This document shows, in pieces, positions 34,743 to 47,800 of a stretch of 64,000 nucleotides of DNA (its first letter is position 1; each line of letters opens with the position of its first letter). The DNA is from Phaeosaccion multiseriatum. Its lineage: Eukaryota; Ochrophyta, other classes. The translations under genes and the position numbers were made by a program. Location of the stretch: positions 2,480,001 through 2,544,000 of the forward strand of contig OZ218952.1 in NCBI GenBank assembly GCA_965112735.1, given 5' to 3'. The notes below the pieces were generated by a model. That model ran no database searches, was not told where the DNA came from, and saw nothing but the letters and a program-made list of their open reading frames with translations.

Positions 34743-37700
34743 ATGGTCGTAGGGCCAACATCATGGCGCCTCCGCGGCGCCGCTCTGGTGGCGGCCATGG
34801 CCGTGTCCACCACCGCATTCCACGCACCCATGCAGGGGACACCACGGGGCGTGGGCACGGCGAGCAAGGCGTTTGACTCCCGTCAAGGAGCCAGCCGGGT
34901 ACGGATTGTAAGATGGGGAATGGAATGCATTAGTAAAGTGGTTGGCCAAGACGTAGGGAACAACGCAGATTGATTCCTTCTGGGGGTGGTGGTGCAGTGG
35001 CTGCTGCTGCTCACTCGATGGACGCCTCCAGCGAGCACCTTTATCCTATCGACGCTTCAATTAGACAAAGCCCAGGCGACAAAGCCCTACCACGCTCCGC
35101 TCCAGGCACGCTCCTGCCTCGAGCTCTTCCCTTAACCCCGCCTGCTCTCATATCCACTCTGCTTAGGTGGTTAATACGGCCTTCAAGCCCTCTTCGTCAG
35201 CTCTGGGAGCTACCGCTTTGGGGCCTCGGGGCTCCAAGAACACTCCCCAATATCAAGAGGATGAGGCATCTGCGGGCACCATCGAGCAGGTAGGCTGCCG
35301 CCATTGAGCTGTGGACAAGCCGGGGGGTGAGGGGGGGGGGGGGGGGTCATTAGGAATGAAAGGGAAGGGATCGGGTTAGGGGCATGAGCTCGATTGAGGA
35401 TTGACAAATCATGCGCACTTCCGTTTCCGAGAGAAACAGAGGGCAAAGTTGAAGGAATCCTGCAAGAAATGAATGACCGGGTGGCATGGATTATGGATTA
35501 CGTAACCCTCTCATCCTCCCCCCTTCTCCCCCCTGCCCCACCACCTCTGCCACGCCCTTTGTACTCCACAGATGCAGCATAGAGTCAGCGAGACATCGGA
35601 CAAGATCCAGGAGAAGGCTGCGGAGGCTCGAGCAGCGGTCAAGAACCGCCTAGACAACATCAAGGTGGGAAGGCGAAAGAAGGTCGCTCGAAAAACGTTC
35701 ATCCCTGCAGTATTGGAGTGTGAAAAAACACTCCATCTCCCTTTAAATATACACACACGCACATCCACATGGCTTGTACATTGGCATGCATCTTTCCATC
35801 ACCTGGGCAGGGCCTCTCAGATGCGCAGCTCACGAGGAGTGGCCTGGCCTCACCCGGTCTACTTAAGTCAAGCGCCTTTGCTCATGTCTATCTCCTATCT
35901 CTTATTTGTGGTGTCTCTGTCTCTGTCCCTGTGTCTGTGTCTCTTTCCCCTCCCCCCCCCCCCCACCCATGTTACCTCCTCCATCCCTCCCTCCCCTCCC
36001 TCCTCCCTTGGCAGGACCGCATGGCATCCACCACCTCTTCCGTGCGAAGCGACTACGTCCAACCGGCGGTGCGGCTGGTTCAGAACCCCGTGTCCATCCA
36101 ATACGGCATCGTCATGGCCATTCGATTGAGCTACTTCATGGCTCAGAACGGCATCATCTCCACCACAGGTCCGTCAGAGGGAGGGAGGGAGGGAGGGCGA
36201 TAAAGTGCTTCTTCTGTTTCCTTTGCTTCGCTTCGGTGGCTGTACCTTTCACTTTTTCTTCCTTATTTCAGTGAGGCTTGCTGGTGCAACTGGCAATCAA
36301 TCCGTACTCCCTCTTTTCGGCCGTCTTCCTCCTTCTCTATTCTTCCTTCTTCCCCACCCACTCCTCTTTCGCCTCCTCAGTCGACCGTCGCTTGGCCATG
36401 AACGTTCCTGCCATTGTGCGTGCCGTGCTCGGTGCCATCGCCAACGGCCGCGAGGAAGACTTGCTCGAGACGCTGCGTATTCCCGATGAGCGCCTCACAA
36501 GCTCCGCGGCCTACGCCTGGTGGAGAGCCAACTTGCGCGGTATCATTACTCTGCTGCGGTGAGTGAGGGAGAGAGGGAGAGAGGGAGAGAGAGAGAGAGG
36601 GAGGGAGCGGAGGGAGAGAGTGCGACGTTTTCAAGTGCAGGCCCCTTCTCCCCTTCCTCCTCCTCCTCCTCCTCCCTCCCCACATCCTCCTCCTCCTTCT
36701 CCCCAGCCTTTCACAACGTCTCTGCTCCGGCTGCTGCTGTCCCACCAACGGCTTCTCTCTCACCACTCTAATCAACTCCTGTACCATCACCTCCCCTCCC
36801 TCCTCTCGAGCAGCAAGGAAGCCGAAGACATCGAGCAGGGAGTGTACAAGTTTCCCCTGGACATGGCCCCTCTCCGCGCCGAGGCCATCTCCCAGGCCAA
36901 CCCCGCCGCCCTCATCGCCTCCTTTGGTATCTATTGGAGGCAGCAGAGAGCCCTCAAGGTGTGTGGGTGCGTGCGTGGCAGAGAAGAGGGGGGGGGACGG
37001 GAAGGGAGGGCCTTCGTGTTGTCACATATGCTCGTTTTGCTTTGCCTGTCTCTTTGATCTCTGCCTGTCTCTCTCTCCTCTTGGCGTGTGGGGATGTGTA
37101 GGGGTGTATGTATGTTTGTCTGACCCCTTCTTGATCCCTCCCCCCCCCCCTCCTCCTCCTCCTCCTCCTCCTCCTCCTCCTCCTCCTCCTCCTCCTCCTC
37201 TTTCTCCCCCTCCTCCTCCTCTCCTCCTCCTCCTCCTCCTCCTCCTCTTCCCCTTTCAACAGAAGCAATCTCTCTCCGAGGCCTCCTCCAGCAGCACAAA
37301 AGACTCGAGCTTCATAGCCCCAGGCCGCTACCCCGAGTACTACCTGGAAGGGGAGCAGTACCTCACAGCTGGCAAAAGCGGCGTCATGGATTACGAGTCC
37401 GAGAGCCTGATGTGGGGAATGGCTGATGCCATGCGAAGGAGGGCTTTGGCCAAGATTGATCAGATCCTTATGGACAAGGTAAGGCGGTGTCAGGACAGAG
37501 GGAGGGTGGGTGGGTGTCAGTTCAGAGGGTGGGTGGGGTGTCAGGACAGAGGGCGGGTGGGGTGTCAGGACAGAGGGTGGGTGGGGTGTCAGGACAGAGG
37601 GTGGGTGGGTGTCAGGACAGAGGGTGGGTGGGTGTCAGGACAGAGGGTGGGTGGGTGTCAGGACAGAGGGTGGGTGGGGTGTCAGGACAGAGGGTGGATG

Positions 37701-38429
37701 GGTGTCAGGACAGAGGGTGGGTGGGGTGTCAGGACAGAGGGTGGGTGGGTGTCAGGACAGAGGGTGGGTGGATGGGGTGTCAGGACAGAGGAAGGTGGGC
37801 CGGTGCGGTGGTGTATCAACGACTGTTGTGGTGGAGATGGTGGTGTAGTGTGCCGCGGTGTGCTGGGGTGTGGTGCGGCTAACCCCAGCCCACTCAAACC
37901 CGATCTTATCTCAACCTACATACATGATAATGTGTATACATATACGCTAACTCCCAACCCGCTTATTCAGGACCCCGCCGAGACGGAATTGCTGGACGTG
38001 GGCAGCGGCACCGGACGTTTCCTCTCCTTCGTCAAGGACAACTTTAAGTCACTGAAGGTGACGGCGTTGGACTTGTCTCTATTCAACCTCATGAAGAGCC
38101 GCAGGTGAGAGAGTATGTATGACGTCTGCCATCCACCTATATCCGATGACTCATGGTACCATCCGCCTAAGTGTCTGACTAGTGCCCTCCAGACGTGCAA
38201 CGGAGTGACCTTCCTAGGGTGTTAGCTTAGCTTATCCTACCTTGTTTTATTCTTATTCTGGTCTCAATTCGTCTTACCTTGTCGTATGTCAATGACTTGA
38301 CCAGCTCGCTCAAGGCGTGCAGCGGAGTGACGTTCCTGGAGGCCAACTCGGAAGCCATGCCCCTCCCCACGGAGAGTCAGGATATCGTCACTTGCACCTT
38401 CGTGCTCTCCGAGATGCCCGTCGAGGCAC

Positions 38430-38506
<77 letters not shown>

Positions 38507-39278
38507 TGTGTGTACGTGTATGTGTTTGTTCTTTGTGTGTGCGCGTGTGTATGTGTGTGTACGTGTACGTGTCTGTTTTTGCGTGCGTGCGTGTTAATGT
38601 GTGCGTGTGTGTGGGGGGGAAGTAAGCCAATGGATGGGGGGATGGATGGATAGGCGGGTGGGTGGGTGGTTAGTGTGAGCGTGTGTGTGTGTATATCATC
38701 CCTCCTTACCTCCCTCTCCCCTCACTTGCTGCGACACTCCCTGTGACAGGTGTCTACCATCAACGAAATGGCCCGGACCTTGAAGCCAGGCGGGCGCATC
38801 ATCATCATCGATGGCACGCAGCCCGAGTTCGATGGCAACGTCTGTACCCTGGACGGCTTACCGCAGTTCATCCCCTCGGCCAATTATGACGCCTACCAAT
38901 GCACCGACCTCGAGTATTTACTCATCAAGGTGAGCACAGGGGACATAGCAGAGGTTTCCGAGAGGGGGTGGTGATGGTGATGGGCTGTCGAAGAGACAGA
39001 GGCCCCTCGAGCCGTTGGCGTGCCTTCGCACACGGGAAGAGGGTTGTTTGGTGCTAGCCCATCTTCTCCTTTAGTCTCCTTCTCTCTCACACTCTCTTCC
39101 TCTCTCTCTCTCCCTCATACACACACACGCGCGCGCGCGTGAACCCACCTTCCCTTTTTAGGCGGGTCTCTTTGTGCAGGACAAGGAGGTTTCTTGGGTA
39201 TCGAAAATGCTTGTGGCCCAAAAGCCCCCCCTTGTCGCCCCAGGGGTGACGGAGGACTCTATGGGAGTCGGATACTAA
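34743..39278 (+). CDS. Plastid-targeted SAM-dependent methyltransferase (type 11/UbiE-like fold)
   Basis: Exons: 34743-34898, 35167-35289, 35572-35664, 36015-36168, 36381-36558, 36814-36958, 37263-37478, 37971-38104, 38305-38431, 38750-38929 and 39162-39278. They total 540 aa. The exon 1 donor could be 34907, which is also in phase. Residues 1-25 form a signal peptide (RLRGAALVAAMAVSTTA) followed by F-H-A-P, the Phe-first junction typical of secondary-plastid presequences in heterokonts. A middle region follows that I cannot name, apart from YFMAQNG and RLTSSAAYAWWRANLRG. The methyltransferase core holds motif I LLDVGSGTGRF (about residues 362-372), the acidic LDLS of motif II, IVTCTFVLSEMP (motif IV) and LKPGGRIIIIDGTQPE (motif VI). 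Class I methyltransferases transfer the SAM methyl group; the target could be a quinone, a lipid or a pigment and is not predictable. The gene ends convergent with the PAS gene. Confidence 0.85.
37142..37252. repeat. (CTC)n polypyrimidine tract at an acceptor
   Basis: A sense-strand CTC array fills the 3' part of a methyltransferase intron and stops about 10 nt before the acceptor of the exon at 37263. Confidence 0.9.
37487..37795. repeat. Minisatellite, ~23-25 bp GTCAGGACAGAGGGTGGGTG unit
   Basis: About twelve copies of a GTCAGGACAGAGGGTGGGTGGG-type unit start just after the donor at 37479 in a methyltransferase intron. Units differ by one or a few bases in the G-run spacer. The sense strand is G-rich. 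Confidence 0.95.
38431..38505. repeat. (GT)n run starting at a splice donor
   Basis: The methyltransferase exon ends in CACAG and the intron is GTGTGTGT from its first base, so the donor is the first repeat unit. Confidence 0.9.
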
Positions 39279-39809
39279 AGAAAAAGGGAAACGAAGAAGA
39301 ACAAGTCGTCATCATCTACATCGTCATCGAAATCGAATATCGAGACTCTATACATAGCTCTATCGGGTATCGGCACAGCGAATCGACACTAAATCGGCTT
39401 GCTGCTGATGGTACCCCGTGTACGTAGGCGCGCTTTCTTTGTCTTCTTTGTCTTCGGTTGTCTCCATCCCTTTGTTCTGTGGTGGTGCTGATACAATACT
39501 TACATGTGTGTGTATGTGTGTATGTGTGTGTGCGTGTGTGTTTTGAGAGTAACCATCTGTAGATTTGGGGGAGGGGAAGGAAGCCACAAGTAGAAAACCA
39601 ACGTCCTTGCCCTTCATGTTGGATGCCTGCAGTCGCCCTCTTGTAAGAAAGATGATAAAAATATAGAGCAGCATAGTTGTTTTGCTCATTGTAGAGGACC
39701 TCTACTTGTTTTGTGGAGGACCTCCTCCCTCCTCCCTCGATTATCATCTCATCTCGCGACAATTGCGATGGTAATTTCAATAATAATTCATTATTAAGTT
39801 TCATCTCCA
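39279..39809. other. Convergent 3' spacer
   Basis: It lies between the methyltransferase stop (+) and the PAS-gene stop (-), so it should contain both 3' UTRs. A short GT-rich run lies at 39502-39542. I see no other feature. Confidence 0.6.
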
Positions 39810-40406
39810 TCACTTCTCATTGAGGATGGCGTGTCTGTCATTGACGAGGCGCGTCATTGCTTGGACTCGGGCCGCTACCTCCCCTCCCCCCTTGCTCCCC
39901 CCTGCGCCCCCCCCCCCACCCATACCACCGCAGGCATCTGCATCCGTCTGATCGGAGTGCGAGTCGCAAGGCAGGAGGTGAAGCACGCAAGCGATCATCT
40001 GCAACAACTGCCTGTTGTGCTCCTTTGCCGGAACGAACAAGGTCGATTCACTCGATCCACTCGATCCACGTCTTATTCCTCTCGCTGCTGCCGCTTGTTG
40101 AGCAGTGCCGGTGCCTGCTTCCTCCCCGTCGCCCCCACTCTCCTCCGGCGTCTCCGCCTCCTCCTCCTCCTCTCCCCCGTCCTCCTCATGTTCGTTCTTG
40201 TCTTTGCCACTCTTGGAAGCCTTGGAGGAGACCCTCGACGAAGCTCGTCGCCACAGCTCCTCTCCTTCTTCTCCTCCTCCTCCTCCTCCTCCTTCTCTTC
40301 CTCCTCCCCCTCCTCCTCCTCCTCCTCCTCCTCCTCCTCCTCCTCCTCCTCCTCCTCCTCCTCCTCCTCCTCCTCCTCCTCCTCCTTCTCCTTCTCCTTC
40401 TCCTTC

Positions 40407-40438
<32 letters not shown>

Positions 40439-43400
40439 CTCCTCCTTCTCCTTCTTCTTCTCCTCCTCCTCCTCCTCTTACTCCTCTTTCTCCCCCTCCG
40501 TCCCTCCCTCCTCTTGGCCTTCTCCTCTTTCTGCTCCTCCTCCGTCCTCCTTTCCCGCCACCCGCAACCCCAACATCCCCTTCCTCCTTGAGGCCCGCGC
40601 TGACATCCAGATAGGCGCAGAAGGAATAGGTGTACTGTCCAGCCACAAAGAGCGGCTTATGACAGACCAGTAGGTGAGGGATGGTGGGCGTGCTGTGGTA
40701 CGTGAGGCCCACAAGGGTCACCTCGGCGAGGGTTTCTGTGCACACTTCGCCATCCTCAATACTGGAGTACAGGTTTCCGCCTGCCTCGTAGAAGCCTGGG
40801 TGAGTGTTGGTGGTGGTGGTGGTAGTGGTTGAGGTGGAGAAGGAGGAGGAGGAGGAGGAGGAGGAGGAGGAGGAGGAGGAGGAGGAGGAGGAGGAGGAGG
40901 AGGAGGAGGAGGAGGAGGAGGAGGAGGAGGAGGAGGAGGAGGAGGAGGAGGAGGAGGAGGAGGAGGAGGAGGAGGAGGAGGAGGAGGAGGAGGAGGAGGA
41001 GGAGGAGGAGGAGGAGGAGGAGGAGGAGGAGGAGGAGGAGGAGGAGGAGGAGGAGGAGGAGGAGGAGGAGGAGGAGGAGGAGGAGGAGGAGGAGGAGGAG
41101 GAGGAGGAGGAGGAGGAGGAGGAGGAGGAGGAGGAGGAGGAGGAGGAGGAGGAGGAGGAGGAGGAGGAGGAGGAGGAGGAGGAGGAGGAGGAGGAGGAGG
41201 AGGAGGAGGAGGAGGAGGAGGAGGAGGAGGAGGAGGAGGAGGAGGAGGAGGAGGAGGAGGAGGAGGAGGAGGAGGAGGAGGAGGAGGAGGAGGAGGAGGA
41301 GGAGGAGGAGGAGGAGGAGGAGGAGGAGGAGGAGGAGGAGGAGGAGGAGGAGGAGGAGGAGGAGGAGGAGGAGGAGGAGGAGGAGGAGGAGGAGGAGGAG
41401 GAGGAGGAGGAGGAGGAGGAGGAGGAGGAGGAGGAGGAGGAGGAGGAGGAGGAGGAGGAGGAGGAGGAGGAGGAGGAGGAGGAGGAGGAGGAGGAGGAGG
41501 AGGAGGAGGAGGAGGAGGAGGAGGAGGAGGAGGAGGAGGAGGAGGAGGAGGAGGAGGAGGAGGAGGAGGAGGAGGAGGAGGAGGAGGAGGAGGAGGAGGA
41601 GGAGGAGGAGGAGGAGGAGGAGGAGGAGGAGGAGGAGGAGGAGGAGGAGGAGGAGGAGGAGGAGGAGGAGGAGGAGGAGGAGGAGGAGGAGGAGGAGGAG
41701 GAGGAGGAGGAGGAGGAGGAGGAGGAGGAGGAGGAGGAGGAGGAGGAGGAGGAGGAGGAGGAGGAGGAGGAGGAGGAGGAGGAGGAGGAGGAGGAGGAGG
41801 AGGAGGAGGAGGAGGAGGAGGAGGAGGAGGAGGAGGAGGAGGAGGAGGAGGAGGAGGAGGAGGAGGAGGAGGAGGAGGAGGAGGAGGAGGAGGAGGAGGA
41901 GGAGGAGGAGGAGGAGGAGGAGGAGGAGGAGGAGGAGGAGGAGGAGGAGGAGGAGGAGGAGGAGGAGGAGGAGGAGGAGGAGGAGGAGGAGGAGGAGGAG
42001 GAGGAGGAGGAGGAGGAGGAGGAGGAGGAGGAGGAGGAGGAGGAGGAGGAGGAGGAGGAGGAGGAGGAGGAGGAGGAGGAGGAGGAGGAGGAGGAGGAGG
42101 AGGAGGAGGAGGAGGAGGAGGAGGAGGAGGAGGAGGAGGAGGAGGAGGAGGAGGAGGAGGAGGAGGAGGAGGAGGAGGAGGAGGAGGAGGAGGAGGAGGA
42201 GGAGGAGGAGGAGGAGGAGGAGGAGGAGGAGGAGGAGGAGGAGGAGGAGGAGGAGGAGGAGGAGGAGGAGGAGGAGGAGGAGGAGGAGGAGGAGGAGGAG
42301 GAGGAGGAGGAGGAGGAGGAGGAGGAGGAGGAGGAGGAGGAGGAGGAGGAGGAGGAGGAGGAGGAGGAGGAGGAGGAGGAGGAGGAGGAGGAGGAGGAGG
42401 AGGAGGAGGAGGAGGAGGAGGAGGAGGAGGAGGAGGAGGAGGAGGAGGAGGAGGAGGAGGAGGAGGAGGAGGAGGAGGAGGAGGAGGAGGAGGAGGAGGA
42501 GGAGGAGGAGGAGGAGGAGGAGGAGGAGGAGGAGGAGGAGGAGGGAGTCATTGTAAGGTGGAGGAGTAGAGCAGAGTGTGGACACGTCGCGGCAATGGGA
42601 GGTGAAGGAGAGGGAACCAGCAACAGCCACAACACAACCACCACCCACCCCAACGCCAACCCGAACTCGGAAATCACCCACGCTGTGCACCTGGCTTGTC
42701 GTCGTCGCATGCCTCGGCCACCGTGATGGCTGGGAGCCCCACCATCTCGCCCAGAGACATTCCCATCATCTCTCTGAAGTGCTCATTGGCCTTGACGATG
42801 GGGCCCTCAGTGCCGTCAAGGCCACTGCGGCTCATGTCGGCGACCGTGGCGGCGAAAGGGAGGTTGTCGATTAGTAGGGAGAGTAGCGTCCACCATCTGG
42901 GGGGAGAGGGGAGGGAGGGAGGGCGGGAGGAGATGTAGAGACATGAGGGGGAGGAAGACACGGGAAAGGAGAAGAAAAAAAAGCTTTGTCACACGCACAC
43001 GCGCATGCACGCACACAAACACATACATACATACATACATACATACACACATACATACATACATACATACATACATACATACATACATACATACATACAT
43101 ACATACATACATACATACATACATACATACATACATACATACATACATACATACATACATACATACATACATACATACATACATACATACATACATACAT
43201 ACATACATACATACATACATACATACATACATACATACATACATACATACATACATACATACATACATACATACATACATACATACATACATACATGCAC
43301 ACATACATACATATATACCCACACATACATATATACCCACACACGTACCCGGCTTGCCCTGTGCCCTTCCTCTCCATCTCGTCGAGATCCAACAGGCGGA

Positions 43401-44800
43401 ACACCTTGGGCAGCAAGGAGGCGGTCGCTTCCTCTTCAGAGTCCTCGTCGTTGTCGCCCCACACGTCTGTGAGATGCCCGGGATACAAACCGCTCGCCAC
43501 AAAGTCCGGTACCACGTCCTCGGCAACTGCACAGGCAATGTCCTCGACCTCTGCCTCTGCGATGCCCAACAGTCCCATCGAGATGACTTGTTCGTTGCGG
43601 GTTGCTTCGAGAGCGAGGTCGTTGGCAGGACGGAGGAGAGCAGACGAGGAGGACGAGGCGGAGGCAGTTCGAGAGGAGCTTCTTCTCTGCCTCTTGATCG
43701 CCGCCTTGCGACCGCCGCTGCGGCTGCTAATGCTGCTGCAACTACTAGTACTGCTACTGCTGCTGCTGCTGCGACTGCTGCTGCTGCTACTGCTGCTGCT
43801 GCTGCTGCTGCTGCTACTACTACTGCTCCCGCTGCTACTGCTGCTACTAGTACTACTAGTACTACTACGGCTACTACCACTACTAGTATTACTGACGCTG
43901 CTGTCGTCGTCGTCGTCGTCCATCCCACTCCCTATCAAGCTGTCGCTTCCGCTCGTGCTCCTCTGAATGAAGAAAGGCCGTTGACTCCCCTCCGCAATAG
44001 CCAAGGCCGTCGCCGCAGTGGCCCTGGCTGTGACCAGGGCGGACTCGGGCAGTAGCGACGGCCGCCACGAATGCACCACCTCGGCCACCACCGCTATACG
44101 CGCCGAGTAAGAGGGCTCGTCATCCCAGGCCCGCTTGACGCCCTGGATGAAGGCAAAGCCCTCACGATGAGGCGAACGTGCCTCCTCGAGACGGGCTTGG
44201 ATGGCATCTCTTACTTCTCGGAGAGGAATCATGCTTTGTAAGGATTCGCCACAGTTACAGATCCAGGCCACGCGGGCAAAGCGGTGGAAGGCTCGCGTGA
44301 GGTCCACCCCATCCGCGGCGGCGGCCGCAACAGCCGGGGGAGTAGTGCGGAAGGGGGGTGGCTGGTTCCGCGCTACCATGGGCTGAGTCCCTTTCCGATG
44401 ACCAACGCGTTTGATGAGAGAATCAAGCCCCCCGGGGGCGTCTTGAGTTGGGATGGGGAGTCCCGCGGAGGCAGCAGCAGCCGCAGCAGCAGATAAAGCT
44501 ACAGGTAAAGCCACCACCGGAGGCTCGGAGTGGAATGATGCTGCCAGCGACGGATCAGGGAGCCCCTTGTCCTGCTGTTGCTGCTCTTGCGCGAGTTGCG
44601 GTTGCTGCTGTTGCTGCTGTCGACGCTCGGATGACATCATCGCCTCGCGCTTCACTCGCTGTATTGTCAAGCTCGGAGTGACGTGCTGCACTAGCAGGCT
44701 CTGCTTCCTTCGCAGGTTGACTATCTGCGTGCAGTCCCCCTCCTCGGGAAGACCAAGCACCGTCTGCATTACAAGTGAAGGACGTCGCCCCTCTTGCCCC

Positions 44801-44839
<39 letters not shown>

Positions 44840-47800
44840 TGTTGCTGTATCTGTTGCGGTTGCTGCGACTGCTGTGGCACCTCAGCGCCACCGGGCTGCT
44901 CCGCGTGCTGCTCCGCATGACCGACACCAAGAGGGGCGGGCTTAGTCGCCGCAGCGGGGTCGATAAACGCATTTCGCTCATCACGCGATAGCCGCTTGAC
45001 GAACGACAGGACGGATGGCGGGGACTCTTCGTCTTGCCCTTGCCCCTGCAACTGCCCCTCTAGCTGTCGCTGATGCCGATGCGGTTGCTGCTGCGGTGTC
45101 TCTTGCACTGTACTGAGCGGAGGTACAACAGGCGATGCGGCGGTGGCTGCTGCTGCTGCTTCTGCAGTATGGCTGACTGCCGGTGCTGCTGCTGTTAGTG
45201 CGGTTGGTGCTGCTGGCGCTGCTGGGGATGGGATGGCAGTGGATGGGGAGTGCGATGTGGCAGCGCTAAACGAGGCCCGACTGAGCGTCCTGCGGCGGTC
45301 AAGCTGCCGAAGAAACACATCATAGGCATCCTCCCCCTGCAGGGCATCCTCCTTTGTCTTGGCCCCCCCACTGCGTCCTCCTTCTTCGCTCGTGCTCCGT
45401 CGCTGTCTATTAAGCTGTCGCAGAAACGCCTGGTATGCGCTCTCCTCGGCCTGCAGCAGCTGACTACAACTCATATCGTCCTCCTCCTCGTCCTCCTCGT
45501 CCTCCTCCTCGTCCTCACCCTCGATTTGCCCGTCCTTTGTCATTGTCTTCCTTCTCTCGGCACGAGAGGAGGACAAGGAGGAGGCCCTCCTTCTGTCTAG
45601 CTGAGCGAGGAAGCTCTGATGGGCAGAGAAAGTATCCTTCACCTCATTCCTCCACCCATTGTCTCCAGCATCGAGTTGAGCCAGGAAGCGTTGATGGGCA
45701 GTGTATGATGATGCCACATCCTGGCTCCTATTCACCTCGTCGACCCGCCCCCTGCCTCCACCATTTAGCTGAGCAAGGAAGTTCTGGTGGGCTGTGTGTG
45801 CATCCGTTGTCGTCTCCTTCTGCACATTCCTCTCACCATGGGAGGAGGTGGAGGAGGAGGATCTCTGTCTGTCCAGCTGAGCAAGGAAGCACTGATGAGC
45901 TGTGTGTGCATCCGTTGCCGTCTCCTTCTGCACATTCCTCTCACCATGGGAGGAGGAGGTGGAGGAGGAGGATCTCTGTCTGTCCAGCTGAGCAAGGAAG
46001 TTCTGGTGGGCTGTGTGTGCATCCGTTGCCGTCTCCTTCTCCATGTTCCTCTCACCATGGGAGGAGGAGGTGGAGGAGGAGGATCTCTGTCTGTCCAGCT
46101 GAGCAAGGAAGCGCTGATGAGCTGTGTGTGCATCCGTTGCCGTCTCCTTCTGCACATTCCTCTCACCATGGGAGGAGGTGGAGGAGGAGGATCTCTGTCT
46201 GTCCAGCTGAGCAAGGAAGCGCTGATGAGCTGTGTGTGCATCCGTTGCCGTCTCCTTCTGCACATTCCTCTCACCATGGGAGGAGGAGGTGGAGGAGGAG
46301 GATCTCTGTCTGTCCAGCTGAGCAAGGAAGTTCTGGTGGGCTGTGTGTGCATCCGTTGCCGTCTCCTTCTCCATGTTCCTCTCACCATGGGAGGAGGAGG
46401 ATCTCCGTCGGTCCAGCTGAGCAAGGAAGCGCCGATGAGCTGTGAATGTACCCTGTACCTCGTACACCCCCCCATTGTCTCCAGCAGGCGTCGCACCACT
46501 CTCCAGCTGGGAGACGAAATTGGCGTATTGCTGCGCCTTATGGGCGTGTTGGTCCTTCGTCTCCAACGGCACGCGTTGGGCCTGTGATTCGAGGCAAGCC
46601 AGATCGTAATGGGCAAGCGTGTGTGTGCGCGCGGGAGTGTGTGTGTAAGAGAGAGCAGCATCTCGTCGCATGTAAGCGGCTGTAAGCTTGCAAGCATATC
46701 GGCCGCGCATATTCGCTATTGCTGCAGCTGTTCTTGCTGCGGCTGTTCTTGCTGCCACTGAATCACCACGTGCTGTATCAACAACTGCCACGCCATCCCT
46801 TACCACTCACCTGCATCTTAGCCATCAGACTGCGCTGTCGCTCCACCGCATCCGAGAAGTCCTCAAAGCGCTTCTGTACACTCCGTTGGGCCTCTGCCTC
46901 GGCCTCTGCCAATCGCCTCTGCTGCTCTTGCAGAGAAGGCATCGCTATGCCTCCTCCTCGTTCTCCTTCATCTCCCCCTCCTCCTCCTCCCCCTCCTGCG
47001 GTTGCTGCAGCTACCATCGACGGTGCCTCGGCTCTCCCCAGCACCCCCTGCTTGTCCTTCTCCATCTCGTCCGGGTCCATTGAGCTAAGACTGCGCTCCC
47101 TTTCCACCTCCTCTAAGAAGCTCTGATACGCTTGATCCACCTCCTGCTCCGCCATCACCAGAGTCGCCAGGAGTTGTCGATTCATCTCGTCCATGCCTTG
47201 TTCATGCGCAGCCAGTTCGTCGCGACTCCCCCCTTCCACACCGTCCACTTTCTCCTCTTCCTCCTCCTCCCCTTCCTCCTCCTCATCATCGTTTGCGTCA
47301 TCATCATCCTCTCCTTCTCCTCCTCCTCCTCCTCCTCCTCCTCCTCCTCCTCCTCCTCCTCCTCCTTTCTTGCGCTGGGGGAGCGGCGACGAATTGCGTA
47401 CTGGCTGACTCGCAGTGCCACTTCTGTAGCTCCCGGTGCTGCCCACGCTGCTCTGTCTCACAAAGGATCTTCTGTCGTCGTCGGATGCCCGCCGTAGAGA
47501 TGCAAAGAAGGCTCCAAGCCCGTCCTTCGGAGTCGGCTGTCCCCCACCGCCGTCGCTGGCGGTGGTAGAGCCCATCCCAGGAGCATTAGCCGTTGGTGAC
47601 ACGACAGCAGTAGCAGCAGCAGTCGAAGCAGCCGTTGCAGTAGCAGCCGCAGTGTCGGCGCTGCTACCGCTGTCGTTGACAACGGCATCAACTCTTGAAG
47701 CAGCATCAGCAGCAGCATCAGCAGCAGCACCAGCCGCAGCACCAGCAGCAGCAGCAGTTCCAGTAGCTCCAGCGTTGGGCACGAAGGCAAAGCTCCGGCG

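Noticed and set aside
35430-35501. Possible extra methyltransferase exon reading EGKVEGILQEMNDRVAWIMDY
   Set aside because: The sequence looks protein-like and ends at a GTAACC donor. No AG acceptor places it in phase with the preceding exon (phase 0), while exons 35167-35289 and 35572-35664 join directly in frame. It may be an alternative exon.
39810-42726. Long poly-Ser, poly-Leu, poly-Glu and poly-Arg open frames of 575-966 codons across 40.8-42.5 kb
   Set aside because: A pure triplet repeat has no stop in any frame. The flanking splice sites (donor at 42691, acceptor at 40795, phase 1 on both sides) join PAS-domain sequence cleanly with the array removed.
43671-43960. Plus-strand Leu-rich frame opposite the Ser-rich tract near 43.8 kb
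   Set aside because: It is the antisense of an AGC/AGT-coded poly-Ser segment within PAS-gene exon 3.
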